In this document: positions 1-8,949 of the stretch, piece by piece | How the letters are laid out: the number at the start of each line of letters is the position of its first letter | Numbering within the stretch: the stretch's first letter is position 1 | Source of the DNA: Cellulosilyticum sp. I15G10I2 | GTDB lineage: Bacteria > Bacillota > Clostridia > Lachnospirales > Cellulosilyticaceae | Assembly (NCBI RefSeq): GCF_900095725.1 | Contig: NZ_FMMP01000016.1 | Location: 62,001-126,000, forward strand | Direction: 5' to 3' | DNA: 64,000 nucleotides | Made by a program: the position numbers and the translations under genes | The notes under the pieces: model-generated | Databases searched by the model: none | The model's input: only the letters and a program-made list of their open reading frames with translations | Told to the model about the DNA's origin: nothing

Positions 1-208
1 TCCGCCTGATTAGTTCAATGCCATCCATAACGGGCATTTTAATATCAGTAAGTACAATATCCGGCTTTTCGCTTTGGATTTTTTCAAATCCTTCTACACC
101 GTTCCATGCAGTTCCTACTAATTCTATATCAAATCGCTCCCATGAAATATAGTTCGCCATACCTTCACGCTCAATCTCTTCATCATCTACGATTAGCAAC
201 CTGTACAT
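1..208 (-). CDS. Response regulator, YesN/AraC type (partial, N-terminal 69 codons)
   Basis: The window edge cuts this gene; only the first 69 codons are present. They start MYRLLIVDDEEIEREG and form the N-terminal two thirds of a receiver domain: the acidic pair DDE at residues 8-10 and the phospho-acceptor Asp in the LTDIKMPVMDG motif (about residue 55). The ATG at 206-208 is preceded by a GGAGGGG ribosome binding site. The EEIEREGMANYISWE stretch is typical of the long receiver-AraC regulators that pair with YesM kinases, as in the pair at 32-35 kb here. The DNA-binding half and any kinase partner lie outside the window, so the output domain is inferred from this resemblance. Confidence 0.85.
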   Translation of the reverse strand, partial: MYRLLIVDDEEIEREGMANYISWERFDIELVGTAWNGVEGFEKIQSEKPDIVLTDIKMPVMDGIELIRR

Positions 209-492
209 ACCTGTCCCCTCCGTATTCATACTGATGTTCTTTCTTGTATTAAATATTAATTTTAAAAATACCCAACTTCTCATTCTAAAATCTATAACAT
301 TTATGCTTCTATATTATATAATATCCCCCTACATTGTTAAACATTTAAAGCTTTCAAATTAACTTGTTTTTTCTTATATACAACGATCTACTTATTAAAC
401 ACTGATTTAGCAACTATCCTTTTATAGTGCCAAATAACACACAGTTTTTCGTACAGGACTATGCTCACAGTGTAAATAATTTAAATAAGGCG
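209..492. other. Intergenic region, AT-rich, no gene seen
   Basis: Very AT-rich stretch between the partial response regulator and the terminator of tRNA-Thr. I see no open frame with a ribosome binding site and no repeat. It presumably holds the promoter of the leftward response regulator gene, but no clear -35/-10 pair stands out. Confidence 0.5.
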
Positions 493-522
493 AAAAAAAA
501 CAGAAGCAAAAAAATTGCTTCT
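493..522 (-). terminator. Intrinsic terminator of tRNA-Thr
   Basis: An 8-bp perfect stem, AGAAGCAA at 502-509 paired with TTGCTTCT at 515-522, is followed on the minus strand by a run of eight T (493-500). It lies about 40 bases past the 3' end of the tRNA gene. Confidence 0.8.
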
Positions 523-562
523 ACCCTTTGATATTGCTAATTTATATTGGAATTTAAGCAAA

Positions 563-634
563 GCTGATGATGGGATTCGAACCCACGACTTGCTCATTAC
601 GAATGAGCTACTCTACCAGCTGAGTTACATCAGC
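563..634 (-). tRNA. tRNA-Thr (anticodon CGT)
   Basis: The 72-base minus-strand sequence folds into a full cloverleaf: acceptor stem GCTGATG/CATCAGC, D arm ACTC/GAGT, anticodon arm GCTCA-TTCGTAA-TGAGC, and T arm GTGGG-TTCGAAT-CCCAT. Loop position 34-36 reads CGT, which decodes ACG threonine codons. The 3' CCA is not encoded and must be added after transcription. The tRNA is single, with its own promoter and terminator. Confidence 0.96.
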
Positions 635-645
635 ACTGCCTAATA

Positions 646-674
646 ATTATAGCTCTAATTTCCATTATTATCAA
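646..674 (-). promoter_or_regulatory. Sigma-A promoter of tRNA-Thr
   Basis: On the minus strand a TTGATA box (669-674) and a perfect TATAAT box (646-651) are separated by 17 bases. The predicted transcription start lies a few bases before the tRNA 5' end at 634. Confidence 0.8.
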
Positions 675-764
675 GTGGTATAAATATTTTTATAGCTCTT
701 TGAATATATTTCTTAGTAGCCCAAATAAATTTTATTCTGCCATCTTAATAAGGAGGTCTTCACC

Positions 765-1271
765 ATGAATTTTCGTTATATTGTCACCGCCTATAATCGT
801 TTGTCCGCTGTTCGTTATGCCCATACTTGGAGTAAAGGGCGCAATCCTAAATACTTAGATTTTAGTAAACTTGGCGGAGACTGTACAAACTTCATTTCTC
901 AATGTATTTATGCCGGCAGCGGTGTCATGAACTATACGCCAGTATATGGTTGGTATTATAGAACATCCTATGATCGTACAGCCTCTTGGACTGGTGCGAG
1001 ATTTTTATATAAATTTCTTACAACAAATAAAGGGATTGGCCCATTTGCCAGTGAAGTTAGTATTGATGATATTGTTCCCGGAGACATTGTTCAGTTTAGC
1101 AAAAAAGACGGGCCTATTTACCATTCTTTGATCGTAGTTGAAGTCGGTACGCCAGCTACTTATGACAATGTGCTCATTGCCACACATACTTATGATGTAG
1201 ATTATACCCCTCTGTCAAACTATGATTTTGAGGTAGCACATTATTTACATATAGAAGGCGTAAGAGTCTAA
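765..1271 (+). CDS. Amidase-fold (Amidase_6-type) protein, no signal peptide
   Basis: A 168-residue protein with the papain-like signature of the putative amidase family often written Amidase_6. The likely nucleophile Cys sits in GGDCTNFISQ (about residue 40), a His in IYHSLIVVEV (about 122) and a polar partner in ATHTYDVD (about 142). The same three blocks occur in the C-terminal half of the protein at 8950-10116, so the two are paralogous in this domain. Unlike that protein, this one has no signal peptide and no N-terminal extension, so it appears to be cytoplasmic. The start is fixed by AAGGAGG eight bases before the ATG. Substrate unknown; a peptide or cell-wall amide is the usual guess for the family. 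Confidence 0.75.
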   Translation: MNFRYIVTAYNRLSAVRYAHTWSKGRNPKYLDFSKLGGDCTNFISQCIYAGSGVMNYTPVYGWYYRTSYDRTASWTGARFLYKFLTTNKGIGPFASEVSIDDIVPGDIVQFSKKDGPIYHSLIVVEVGTPATYDNVLIATHTYDVDYTPLSNYDFEVAHYLHIEGVRV

Positions 1272-1306
1272 ATTCATAAGGCTATTGCATTAATTATAAT
1301 TTCAAG

Positions 1307-2248
1307 CTATCTTTTCAACTTTATATTTATGCTAAGCTGAGATGTATCGATGGAGTAATTGGGTGCCAGATATTGAAAATATATATCATAAGTGCCTGCC
1401 TCCATCACAAGCTTATGATTATTAACAGTACACCTATCTGCTGTGACGTCAAATACTTCATTTCCATTAAAATCCTCTATAATAACCTGCATTTGTCCGT
1501 CACTTGCTGCTATGTCCAAATCTATTTTATAGGTACCTTTTTCTTCAATAACAAGGGTATCTGATAATCTAGTAAACGTATCTTCCGGCTTATTAATATA
1601 GGTGAAATTTGTATGATAAATAAGGTGATGTCTTTCAGCTCCAATGAGATTCATAGCGCTTATTAACAATACAATTGCTAGAGGTAAAATAATTTGTATA
1701 GGCAGTCCCATACCACTTTTTAAACCTTTTCGTCTGCGTCTTAAGTTGTATACCCCCAAGCCAAAGGTTATTGTAAGCAATATAAAAGCAATGGCTTGAA
1801 TAAGCAAACTAACTTCTTTTGAACGGATAAAATGTACAACATGAATCCCTGCAAAAACTAAATAAAGAAAAAAACAAGTTGTTACGAGACCAACCCATCT
1901 GTTTTGCATTTCATATAAAGATTCTCTGTCTGTATAAATTTTATAGTCTTCTATACATTCCCCTTCTTTATAAAGCTTGCAGAAATAATGCCACCCATTG
2001 AAGGTTGAATTGATATACGTCCAGCCTTGTTCTTCAAATGTTTCTTTGTATCTATCCATGTCTATATTATGCGGCCTATAGTCAAGCTGATAGATATATC
2101 GCACACTCTCGTCTTTATAAAATGTAGAACTAAAGCAACCACCTTTTGCCAGCTGCCATCCCCTTTGAGAAGCTGCATTTAAATCCTCTTCTTCTTTTTC
2201 ATATTCCCAAGCTGCATAGAGCCTAAAACTTCTTTTAATCCTTTTCAT
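1307..2248 (-). CDS. DUF2812 domain membrane protein
   Basis: A 313-residue protein starting MKRIKRSFRLYAAWEYEKEE, with the DUF2812 signature in its first 80 residues (AAWEYEKEEEDLN, the GWQLAKGG block, then a Y-rich stretch). Three hydrophobic segments follow at roughly residues 118-140, 147-170 and 180-203, and a C-terminal beta-rich domain of about 110 residues is probably outside the membrane. The ATG at 2246-2248 has GGGAGGG just upstream, so the start is here rather than at the longer open frame. It overlaps the 3' end of the PadR gene by 14 bases, indicating translational coupling. DUF2812 proteins are regularly encoded next to PadR regulators; the molecular function is not known. Confidence 0.8.
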   Translation of the reverse strand: MKRIKRSFRLYAAWEYEKEEEDLNAASQRGWQLAKGGCFSSTFYKDESVRYIYQLDYRPHNIDMDRYKETFEEQGWTYINSTFNGWHYFCKLYKEGECIEDYKIYTDRESLYEMQNRWVGLVTTCFFLYLVFAGIHVVHFIRSKEVSLLIQAIAFILLTITFGLGVYNLRRRRKGLKSGMGLPIQIILPLAIVLLISAMNLIGAERHHLIYHTNFTYINKPEDTFTRLSDTLVIEEKGTYKIDLDIAASDGQMQVIIEDFNGNEVFDVTADRCTVNNHKLVMEAGTYDIYFQYLAPNYSIDTSQLSINIKLKR

Positions 2249-2579
2249 TAAAATCCCTCCCCATAAAAACCCTTTTAGAACTTTCAATAAGCTGCTTAAG
2301 TCTTATTATTTCACTGTTTAAAACCTCTTTTCCTAAATCTGTAAGCTCATAGAGACGCTTTCTTTCATCCTCTGGCTGATTACTCTTTCTTTCTTGTATC
2401 CACCCCTTTTTCATCATATTGCTCGTTGCACCGTACATTGTACCAGAGCCAATCTTGACACGCCCTTTTGAAAGGGTCAATGTATCTTGCATAATACCAT
2501 ATCCGTGATTTCCCCCTTTGTAAAGACACAGTAAGATATAATAATAACTTTCTGTTAAAGGCTCAATCTTATTAACCAT
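2235..2579 (-). CDS. PadR family transcriptional regulator
   Basis: A 114-residue winged-helix regulator. The conserved PadR core is visible: TESYYYILLCLYKGGNHGYGI at the start, then a recognition-helix region (SGTMYGATSNMMKKGWI), the wing (ERKRLYELTDLGKEVL) and a short C-terminal helix for dimerisation. The start is placed at the ATG preceded by AAAGGAGG at good spacing, not at the slightly longer open frame. It is the first gene of a two-gene unit with the DUF2812 protein. Two inverted repeats directly upstream look like its own operators, so autorepression is likely. The inducing signal is unknown; the membrane-protein partner suggests an envelope-related cue. Confidence 0.88.
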   Translation of the reverse strand: MVNKIEPLTESYYYILLCLYKGGNHGYGIMQDTLTLSKGRVKIGSGTMYGATSNMMKKGWIQERKSNQPEDERKRLYELTDLGKEVLNSEIIRLKQLIESSKRVFMGRDFNEKD

Positions 2580-2630
2580 ATTCTTTCCTCCTTTCAAATC
2601 ACCGTATCTATGTCGTCAATCACTATATCA

Positions 2631-2662
2631 TGTTACGATATACTTTTGAATATATCGTAACA
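2631..2662. promoter_or_regulatory. Inverted repeat, candidate PadR operator 1
   Basis: Perfect 12-bp arms, TGTTACGATATA and TATATCGTAACA, separated by eight bases, about 50 bases upstream of the padR start. The position and symmetry suit a repressor site. Confidence 0.6.
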
Positions 2663-2665
2663 CGC

Positions 2666-2688
2666 CATATGTCGTTTGTCAACATATG
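2666..2688. promoter_or_regulatory. Inverted repeat, candidate PadR operator 2
   Basis: CATATGT and ACATATG arms separated by nine bases, so that ATGT and ACAT stand nine bases apart. This resembles the ATGT-N8/9-ACAT pattern known for PadR regulators. It lies three bases past the first inverted repeat. Confidence 0.6.
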
Positions 2689-2722
2689 CATTCAATAGAT
2701 TATCTCTTAAACGTTGTCTACT

Positions 2723-2787
2723 ATCAATGAATACATAAAGAAAGCGCCAGTCCAGAGACTAGCGCTTTCCTTATATATTCATTGATT
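2723..2787 (-). terminator. Intrinsic terminator of gltX (long hairpin)
   Basis: A GC-rich inner stem (2740-2752 paired with 2757-2769, one G-U pair) is extended outwards by an AT-rich stem (ATCAATGAAT type sequence on both sides). The T-rich side follows on the minus strand after gltX. Confidence 0.7.
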
Positions 2788-2792
2788 ATTAA

Positions 2793-4448
2793 CTATTTTA
2801 TAAAAAGTCCTAACCTGCTTCTAACTTCTTCTTCTCCAATAATATGCATAATGGTATAAAGGTCCGGTGTATTGGCTCTATGTGTAAGCGCTGCTCTTAC
2901 AGCTCCAGCCACATCAGATACCATGCCTTTAAATGCTTCCGGTGTTTTCTTAAAAGCTTTACGATCTGCTGTATAGCCAAGCTCGATCGCCACTGCTTTT
3001 AACCCCTCAAACCAAGTTTCTTGATCTGTATCGTAATTATAAGCTTTTAAATAAGCTTCTATAATGCGTACCGCTTCACTAAGTTGCATATTTTTAGGAA
3101 GCTCGATTTGATCTACATTTTCTTTCTCAAATAATGACATAAAGAAATAACAAATCTTTTCTCTTACCTCTGCCCACTTTGCAAAATCCTTACGAGGTTT
3201 TGGACCATCCTTATCGATATTAAATATTGCCTTAGCCAGTGTTTCATGGCTTGTTACCAGCTCGTACATTTCCTTATCATATTCTTTGGCCCACTCTGTA
3301 TAAAGTGTATAAACTTCTTCTGCTCTCATTTTACAGATGACATCTTTGCTCACATCGTTTAATTTAATAATATCAAAAAGCGCGCCGCTTTTACTCATTT
3401 TATCTAAAGCTACTGGAAAATCATGATAATCAACCATAGGATTTTCCATACGCCATTCTTCAAAACTTGAATTTATAATATTTAAAAGATATTCTACGAC
3501 TGAAGCCTTTGGATAACCTTGCTCTTTATAGTAGCTGACAGCACTTTCTGGATCTTTTCTTTTAGAGAGTTTACGCTTTGATGGACCATCTAATTTCATA
3601 ATAGTTGGTATATGTGCATATTCTGGTCTTATAAATCCTAAGATTTCAAAAAGCTGTACATGTATCGGAAGTGAAGATAGCCATTCTTCTCCTCTTATCA
3701 CATGGGTTGTCCCCATAAGTGCATCATCTATCACATGGGCAAAATGATACGTTGGAAGTCCATCTCCTTTTATGAGTACAATATCTTGATTGTTCTCCGG
3801 AAAAGAAGTCTCTCCTTTTATAAGGTCATTAAACTGAACTCTTGTCTCCTGGTTACCAGGAGACTTAAGTCTTATGATATAGTTATCCCCATTTTCTATT
3901 TTTTTGATAGCTTCTTCTGTGGATAAATCTCTATAAATGGCATATTCCCCATAGCAGCCTGGGGTTAACTTCTCGGTGATCTGCTTTTCACGCAGTGCTT
4001 CTAGTTCTTCTGGTGTACAAAAACAAGGATAAGCGAGTCCTTTTTGAATAAGATCTTTTGCAAAAGTTTTATAGATTGCTTCTCTTTCACTTTGTCTATA
4101 AGGGCCATACGCACCTACTGAAGTATTATTACCTGTCATCCCTTCGTTAAAACTCATGCCAAAATTATACATAGTTTGAATAGTATCTTCTATTGCACCC
4201 TCTACTTCTCTTTTTTGATCTGTATCTTCTATTCTAAGAAAAAAGACACCGCCGCTTTGTGTGGCAATTCTCTCACTAACAAGGGCTGCAAACACCCCTC
4301 CAATATGCTGGAACCCTGTTGGACTTGGGGCGTAACGTGTTACCTTCTCCCCTTCTTTTAAACTTCTTTTGGGGTATTTTGCGATATAATCTGAAGGTGC
4401 CTTATCGACATTTGGAAATATTAAATCTGCTAATTGTTGTAAACTCAT
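2793..4448 (-). CDS. gltX: Glutamate--tRNA ligase
   Basis: Charges tRNA-Glu with glutamate in the cytoplasm (class I aminoacyl-tRNA synthetase). The HIGH-type motif appears as [10 protein letters not shown] at residues 42-51, the IEDTDQKR block follows at 73-80, and the KMSKS-type loop reads KRKLSKRKD at 291-299. The C-terminal third is helical, as in the anticodon-binding part of the family. At 551 residues it is longer than the usual 470-500; the extra length is in the N-terminal 37 residues and in the C-terminal domain. A Shine-Dalgarno-like AAGGTG precedes the ATG. It is a single-gene unit with a strong terminator; whether it also charges tRNA-Gln cannot be read from sequence alone. Confidence 0.92.
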   Translation of the reverse strand: MSLQQLADLIFPNVDKAPSDYIAKYPKRSLKEGEKVTRYAPSPTGFQHIGGVFAALVSERIATQSGGVFFLRIEDTDQKREVEGAIEDTIQTMYNFGMSFNEGMTGNNTSVGAYGPYRQSEREAIYKTFAKDLIQKGLAYPCFCTPEELEALREKQITEKLTPGCYGEYAIYRDLSTEEAIKKIENGDNYIIRLKSPGNQETRVQFNDLIKGETSFPENNQDIVLIKGDGLPTYHFAHVIDDALMGTTHVIRGEEWLSSLPIHVQLFEILGFIRPEYAHIPTIMKLDGPSKRKLSKRKDPESAVSYYKEQGYPKASVVEYLLNIINSSFEEWRMENPMVDYHDFPVALDKMSKSGALFDIIKLNDVSKDVICKMRAEEVYTLYTEWAKEYDKEMYELVTSHETLAKAIFNIDKDGPKPRKDFAKWAEVREKICYFFMSLFEKENVDQIELPKNMQLSEAVRIIEAYLKAYNYDTDQETWFEGLKAVAIELGYTADRKAFKKTPEAFKGMVSDVAGAVRAALTHRANTPDLYTIMHIIGEEEVRSRLGLFIK

Positions 4449-4550
4449 TTTTTCACCTTATCCTTTTTTATTAATAGCTTGTGCTATATATACTTTTATA
4501 GGTATATAAACTTATAAATCATTACTTATAAGCTCTATCATTCATAATAA

Positions 4551-4581
4551 TAAAAAACCTCTCATCCATTATACTCATGGA
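4551..4581 (-). terminator. Possible terminator downstream of the D-lactate dehydrogenase gene
   Basis: On the minus strand a short hairpin (TCCAT/ATGGA, extended weakly) is followed by GAGG and a run of six T. The stem is weak and sits 60 bases beyond the stop codon, so the call is tentative. Confidence 0.35.
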
Positions 4582-4642
4582 GTCTTTTATTGTAAAGTAT
4601 CATTCCACGCTAAAATCATCAATGCTTACGTATTAAACCCCT

Positions 4643-5632
4643 TTATAAGCTAATTTCATTCTTGCACCTTCCAGTTGCACCAAATTCATTGAGATTTTCA
4701 AGTGAAATCTCAACCATATTAGATACTGCTTCATCTGTAAAAAAACCAATATGTGGTGTAAAAATAACATTACTTAGACTCATTAGTTCGTTAAATACCT
4801 CGTCGTCAAGTACCTTGTCTTTTAGATTATATCTTACGAAGCTCTCTTCGCCCTCATACACATCAAAACCAAGTGCTCCTATCTTTCCGTCCTTTAGTCC
4901 CTTAAGTACAGCAGGATAATCAAAAAGTTCTCCCCTTGATGTATTGATGAGATAAACACCTTCTTTCATCTTGGCAATACTTATTTCATTAACCAGATGA
5001 TAGTTCTCTGGAATAAATGGACAATGGTAAGAAATAATATCACTCTTTTGATAAAGTTCATCGAGGGTAACATAATCAGCATATGATTTTACTTTTCCAC
5101 TCGGATACATATCATAAGCTATAACAGTTGCCCCTAGTGCTTTAAAGGCTTTAATCGCTTCATAACCTATTTTACCAGTCCCTACGATCCCAACTGTCAT
5201 CTTTCTAATTTCTCTTCCTCTTAGACCTTGTAACGTAAAGTCTTTCTCATCACACCTATGCACTGTATCTTTTAGATTTCTCATTAACCCTAATGCCAGC
5301 ATCAGTGCATGTTCTGATATGGCATTAGGTGAATAGCTAGGGACATTTGCAACCTTTAAGCCAAGTGCTTTAATCCCCTGCAAATCTAAATGATTAATGC
5401 CAGTTGCTCTTGAAACAATATACTTTATACCATTTTCTTTTAATAGCGCTAAAATAGCCACATCAATTGGCACTGCCGCTGTAACATTAACTGCCTCATA
5501 ACCTTTTGCTAAATGTGCACTCGCTTTTGTAAGGTCTTCAGATATAAGTGTTATATCCAATAAATACTTCTTACTAAAGCTTTCAAAAAATGCTATTTCA
5601 TCTGGCCTTGTATTATATATTAATGCTTTCAT
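4643..5632 (-). CDS. ldhA: D-lactate dehydrogenase (D-2-hydroxyacid dehydrogenase)
   Basis: Reduces pyruvate to D-lactate with NADH, a fermentative electron sink. The protein is 329 residues when started at MKALIYNTRPDE, the usual length of D-LDH. The Rossmann motif GTGKIG is at 151-156, and the catalytic trio is visible as Arg in NTSRGELFD (233), Glu in FDVYEGE (about 260) and His in FTPHIGFFTDEA (294). The open frame continues upstream into the MFS gene, but the family start fits the ATG at 5630-5632, 22 bases after the MFS stop, with a GATGAGAG-type ribosome binding site. Co-transcription with the exporter is likely. Other 2-hydroxyacids are possible substrates. Confidence 0.85.
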   Translation of the reverse strand: MKALIYNTRPDEIAFFESFSKKYLLDITLISEDLTKASAHLAKGYEAVNVTAAVPIDVAILALLKENGIKYIVSRATGINHLDLQGIKALGLKVANVPSYSPNAISEHALMLALGLMRNLKDTVHRCDEKDFTLQGLRGREIRKMTVGIVGTGKIGYEAIKAFKALGATVIAYDMYPSGKVKSYADYVTLDELYQKSDIISYHCPFIPENYHLVNEISIAKMKEGVYLINTSRGELFDYPAVLKGLKDGKIGALGFDVYEGEESFVRYNLKDKVLDDEVFNELMSLSNVIFTPHIGFFTDEAVSNMVEISLENLNEFGATGRCKNEISL

Positions 5633-5654
5633 ATTTGCTCTCATCCCATCTTGT

Positions 5655-6950
5655 TTATTTATTAGTAAGCTCAGCTTTTGCTTTACCGGCCTCCACAAGA
5701 TCTTTAGTACCAATTAAGAAAAAGCTTTGACTAAATAATAGAATACCCGTACCTATAAGCAGCCATTCTATTTGTATGCGATCAGCTATAGGTCCAAAAA
5801 TTAACATCCCGAGCGGCATCATTGCACTTGAAATCATCCCATAAACACCAAATACACGGCCTAAAAAATCAGTCTCAACCTTCTCCTGTAATAAAACCAT
5901 TGAAGGAGTATTAAAAAGAGGCATTGAAACACCAACAACTCCCATAACGATTAAATAGAACCAAAAAACTGGTACAATCCCAAGCATAAAGGTACATGCT
6001 CCTGTAACAAAACAGGCGAGCGCCATCGTGTGAACTTTGTTTTTAAAGCCCCCCCACGAAGCCATCACTGCACCTCCAAGCATCATACCAATAGAAAAAG
6101 TGATTTCAATGGCTGTTAACCGCCATACCTCATCGCCAAAACGCCTTATAACTTGAAGTGGGGTTAAAAAAGCTACTGGTGTCGCTAGAAAACAAAACCC
6201 AGCTGAAAAAATAAAAAACTTTTTAACATAATTATGCCCTTTGATATAGGTTATGCCTTCATAAAAATCTTTAAAATAGCTGACCTTCTGCATACTTTGT
6301 GCTTTTTCATGTGTAGGTACTTTAAGAAACACAATCAGTACAAAAACTGCAATTGCAGCTGTAATAACATCAATAAAAAATATAGATTCAAGCGTTGCCA
6401 TCGTAAGCAGTGCCCCACTCAGCATAGGTGAGACTAACATAATAATTGCTTGTATGCTACCATTGATCCCATTAATCCGTGTCAGCTGATCCGCAGGTAC
6501 TATTTGCGGCACCAAGGCCCCTACTGCCGGTGTTTGAATTCCTGTGCCTATTGCTCGCAGGGCAGACATGACAAACAATAGTCCCATAGATTGATACCCC
6601 ATTAAAAACAACACCGCAAGTATAAGTGTTGTTATGGCAATAAATGCATCTGATAATATAATCAGTATTTTTCGGTTATAGCGATCAGCCCATACCCCTG
6701 CAAAAGGAGACAGAAAAAAGGTGGGTACAAAACCACAAATAATGGCTACCATCATCATAACACCTGACTTTGTATTAAGTGTAATATACCAAAAAATGGC
6801 ATACTGTACTAGTGAAGATCCCAGAAGGGATATGGTTTGACTTATTAAGAATAAGATAATATTTCTTTTCCAATTATTTTTCACGTTTAAATTATCCTCC
6901 GATTCGCTTGTATCATTAAGAACCAAATATCTATGCATCTCATTGCACAT
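5655..6950 (-). CDS. MFS transporter (drug-efflux, MFS_3 type)
   Basis: A 431-residue integral membrane protein with about twelve hydrophobic helices. The motif-A loop between helices 2 and 3 reads GVWADRYNRKILI (about residues 85-97), typical of the Bacillus/Enterococcus-type macrolide and siderophore exporters. A start with GGGGATG upstream is used; the first 27 residues are hydrophilic. It is the first gene of a probable two-gene unit with ldhA. The substrate cannot be read from the sequence; a role in exporting a fermentation product is possible from the neighbour but not shown. Confidence 0.82.
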   Translation of the reverse strand: MCNEMHRYLVLNDTSESEDNLNVKNNWKRNIILFLISQTISLLGSSLVQYAIFWYITLNTKSGVMMMVAIICGFVPTFFLSPFAGVWADRYNRKILIILSDAFIAITTLILAVLFLMGYQSMGLLFVMSALRAIGTGIQTPAVGALVPQIVPADQLTRINGINGSIQAIIMLVSPMLSGALLTMATLESIFFIDVITAAIAVFVLIVFLKVPTHEKAQSMQKVSYFKDFYEGITYIKGHNYVKKFFIFSAGFCFLATPVAFLTPLQVIRRFGDEVWRLTAIEITFSIGMMLGGAVMASWGGFKNKVHTMALACFVTGACTFMLGIVPVFWFYLIVMGVVGVSMPLFNTPSMVLLQEKVETDFLGRVFGVYGMISSAMMPLGMLIFGPIADRIQIEWLLIGTGILLFSQSFFLIGTKDLVEAGKAKAELTNK

Positions 6951-7000
6951 TTTACCACATCCCCAAGTTACTTTCCAATAACTTTATAAATATGCCTTAA

Positions 7001-7035
7001 AAAAGGACATCCCGAGTTTATCTCAGAATGTCCTT
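7001..7035 (-). terminator. Intrinsic terminator of hcp
   Basis: AAGGACAT (7003-7010) pairs with ATGTCCTT (7028-7035), with a GAG/CTC inner extension. A T-run follows on the minus strand just after the hcp stop. Confidence 0.8.
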
Positions 7036-7052
7036 CTATATGAGGGGTTTAT

Positions 7053-8690
7053 TTATGCCATAAACATTTTGATATCATCTTCCACATTTGAAATACCGCC
7101 AATACCAAAGTTCTCAACTAAAACATTGACTACATTTGGTGAAAGGAATGCTGGAAGAGTTGGTCCTAAGTGAATATTTTTTACACCTAAGTGTAAGAGT
7201 GCAAGAAGTACAATAACTGCTTTTTGTTCATACCATGCTATATTAAAAGCAATTGGAAGCTCATTGATATCTTCAAGTCCAAATACTTCTTTTAATTTAA
7301 GTGCAATCACTGCCAGTGAGTAAGAGTCATTACATTGACCTGCATCAAGTACTCTTGGAATACCACCGATATCGCCAAGCTCTAATTTGTTATATTTATA
7401 TTTTGCACAGCCCGCTGTTAAGATCACAGTATCATTTGGTAACGCTTGTGCAAAGTCTGTATAGTAGTTACGAGATTTTTGACGTCCATCGCATCCTGCC
7501 ATAACAAAGAATTTTTTGATCGCACCTGTTTTTACAGCATCTACTACTTTGTCTGCAAGTGCAAGTACTTGGTTATGTGCAAAACCTCCGATAATTTCAC
7601 CTGTTTCAATTTCAGTTGGTGCTGAACATTGTTTTGCATGTGCAATAATTTCCGAGAAGTCTTTTTGGCCGTTTGCATCTGCTGCAATGTGTTTACATCC
7701 TGTAAACCCAGCTGCGCCTGTTGTATAAAGTCTATCTTTATATACATCGCTTGGAGGAACAATACAGTTAGTTGTCATAAGAATTGGGCCATTAAAGCTT
7801 GTAAATTCTTCTTTTTGTTTGTGCCATGCATTACCATAGTTTCCTACAAAGTTATCATACTTTTTAAATGCTGGATAGTAATGTGCTGGAAGCATTTCTG
7901 AATGGGTATAAACATCTACGCCAGTGCCTTGTGTTTGTTCAAGTAATTGTTCTAAATCTCTAAGATCATGTCCTGAGATAATAATGGCTGGATTATTTCT
8001 AACGCCAAGATTTACTTTGGTGATTTCTGGATGTCCATAGCTTGTTGTATTGGCTGCATCTAAAAGTGCCATGCCGTCAACGCCATATTTTCCTGTTTCA
8101 AGAGTAATACCTACATAATCACCTACAGTAAGCGTATCATCTAAAGTGCTAGCAAGTGCTTTTTGCATAAATGCTGCTGTATCTTCTGATGTATGATTAA
8201 GAGCATTTGCATGTTTAAGGTAAGCTGCAAGTCCTTTTAAGCCATAAGTAATCAGTTCTCTTAAACTTCTGATATCTTCATTCTCTGTTGAAAGCACGCC
8301 TACTGTTTCTGCTTTTGCATCCATTTCATCACGAGATACAAATTGAACTGTAGCTGCTTCACTAAGACCTGCTGCATCATTTAACTGCGCTGCTAATTTA
8401 TTTCTTATTTCAAGTGTTTCATTTACTCTATTATAGAAAACTTCTAAATCGAAGTTTGCGTTTGTAATCGTTGTAAATAAGTTAAGCGTTACAAATTGGT
8501 TAACCTCTTCTGGTATCGCTTTACCTTCTGCTCTTAATTTTGTTGTAATCTCACTAAGTCCTTTTGTAACATAGATCAGTAAGTCCTGGATTTTTGCGAC
8601 TTCTGGTGTTTTACCACATACCCCTTTTTTAGTACATCCGCTGCATCCTGCTGTTTCTTGACATTGATAACAAAACATTAAATTCTCCAT
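7053..8690 (-). CDS. hcp: Hydroxylamine reductase (hybrid cluster protein)
   Basis: A 545-residue hybrid-cluster (prismane) protein that reduces hydroxylamine and acts on nitric oxide in anaerobes. The N-terminal [4Fe-4S] ligands have the spacing C7-x2-C10-x8-C19-x5-C25. Ligands of the hybrid cluster are seen in [35 protein letters not shown] and [11 protein letters not shown]. The start is at the ATG with GGAGGGAAGACA upstream (8688-8690); a longer open frame begins nine codons earlier without a good site. It is transcribed alone, with a palindrome and a -10 box upstream that are mirrored at the hemerythrin gene 33 kb away, and a terminator downstream. Role in nitrosative-stress defence is known for the family. 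Confidence 0.95.
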   Translation of the reverse strand: MENLMFCYQCQETAGCSGCTKKGVCGKTPEVAKIQDLLIYVTKGLSEITTKLRAEGKAIPEEVNQFVTLNLFTTITNANFDLEVFYNRVNETLEIRNKLAAQLNDAAGLSEAATVQFVSRDEMDAKAETVGVLSTENEDIRSLRELITYGLKGLAAYLKHANALNHTSEDTAAFMQKALASTLDDTLTVGDYVGITLETGKYGVDGMALLDAANTTSYGHPEITKVNLGVRNNPAIIISGHDLRDLEQLLEQTQGTGVDVYTHSEMLPAHYYPAFKKYDNFVGNYGNAWHKQKEEFTSFNGPILMTTNCIVPPSDVYKDRLYTTGAAGFTGCKHIAADANGQKDFSEIIAHAKQCSAPTEIETGEIIGGFAHNQVLALADKVVDAVKTGAIKKFFVMAGCDGRQKSRNYYTDFAQALPNDTVILTAGCAKYKYNKLELGDIGGIPRVLDAGQCNDSYSLAVIALKLKEVFGLEDINELPIAFNIAWYEQKAVIVLLALLHLGVKNIHLGPTLPAFLSPNVVNVLVENFGIGGISNVEDDIKMFMA

Positions 8691-8759
8691 TGTCTTCCCT
8701 CCTATTATTAATCCCATAATATATTTTTCCGCGTTTTCTTAACGTCGTTTACATTTACA

Positions 8760-8808
8760 AGTATAGTGTCTAAAAACAAAACAGTCTGTAACTATAGTTA
8801 CAAACTGT
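8760..8808 (-). promoter_or_regulatory. hcp promoter with FNR/CRP-type palindrome
   Basis: A near-perfect 28-bp palindrome spans 8781-8808 (one mismatch) with the core GTAACTATAGTTAC at 8788-8801. A -10 box TATACT (minus strand, 8760-8765) lies 22 bases downstream of the core. The predicted transcription start near 8753 puts the palindrome centre at about -41.5, the position of class II CRP/FNR activators. No good -35 is present. The regulator is inferred to be an HcpR/FNR-type protein not encoded in the window. Confidence 0.7.
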
Positions 8809-8949
8809 AATTTATATTTATAAATTTTTCCAATAGCAAGTAAATTAACGTTGCTCTAATTTTGATACTCTAAATTTTCCATTTATATTATTTTTTTCTT
8901 GGTACAAACTATACTATAGCGAAAAATATATTACAAAGGGGAGAAAAAT

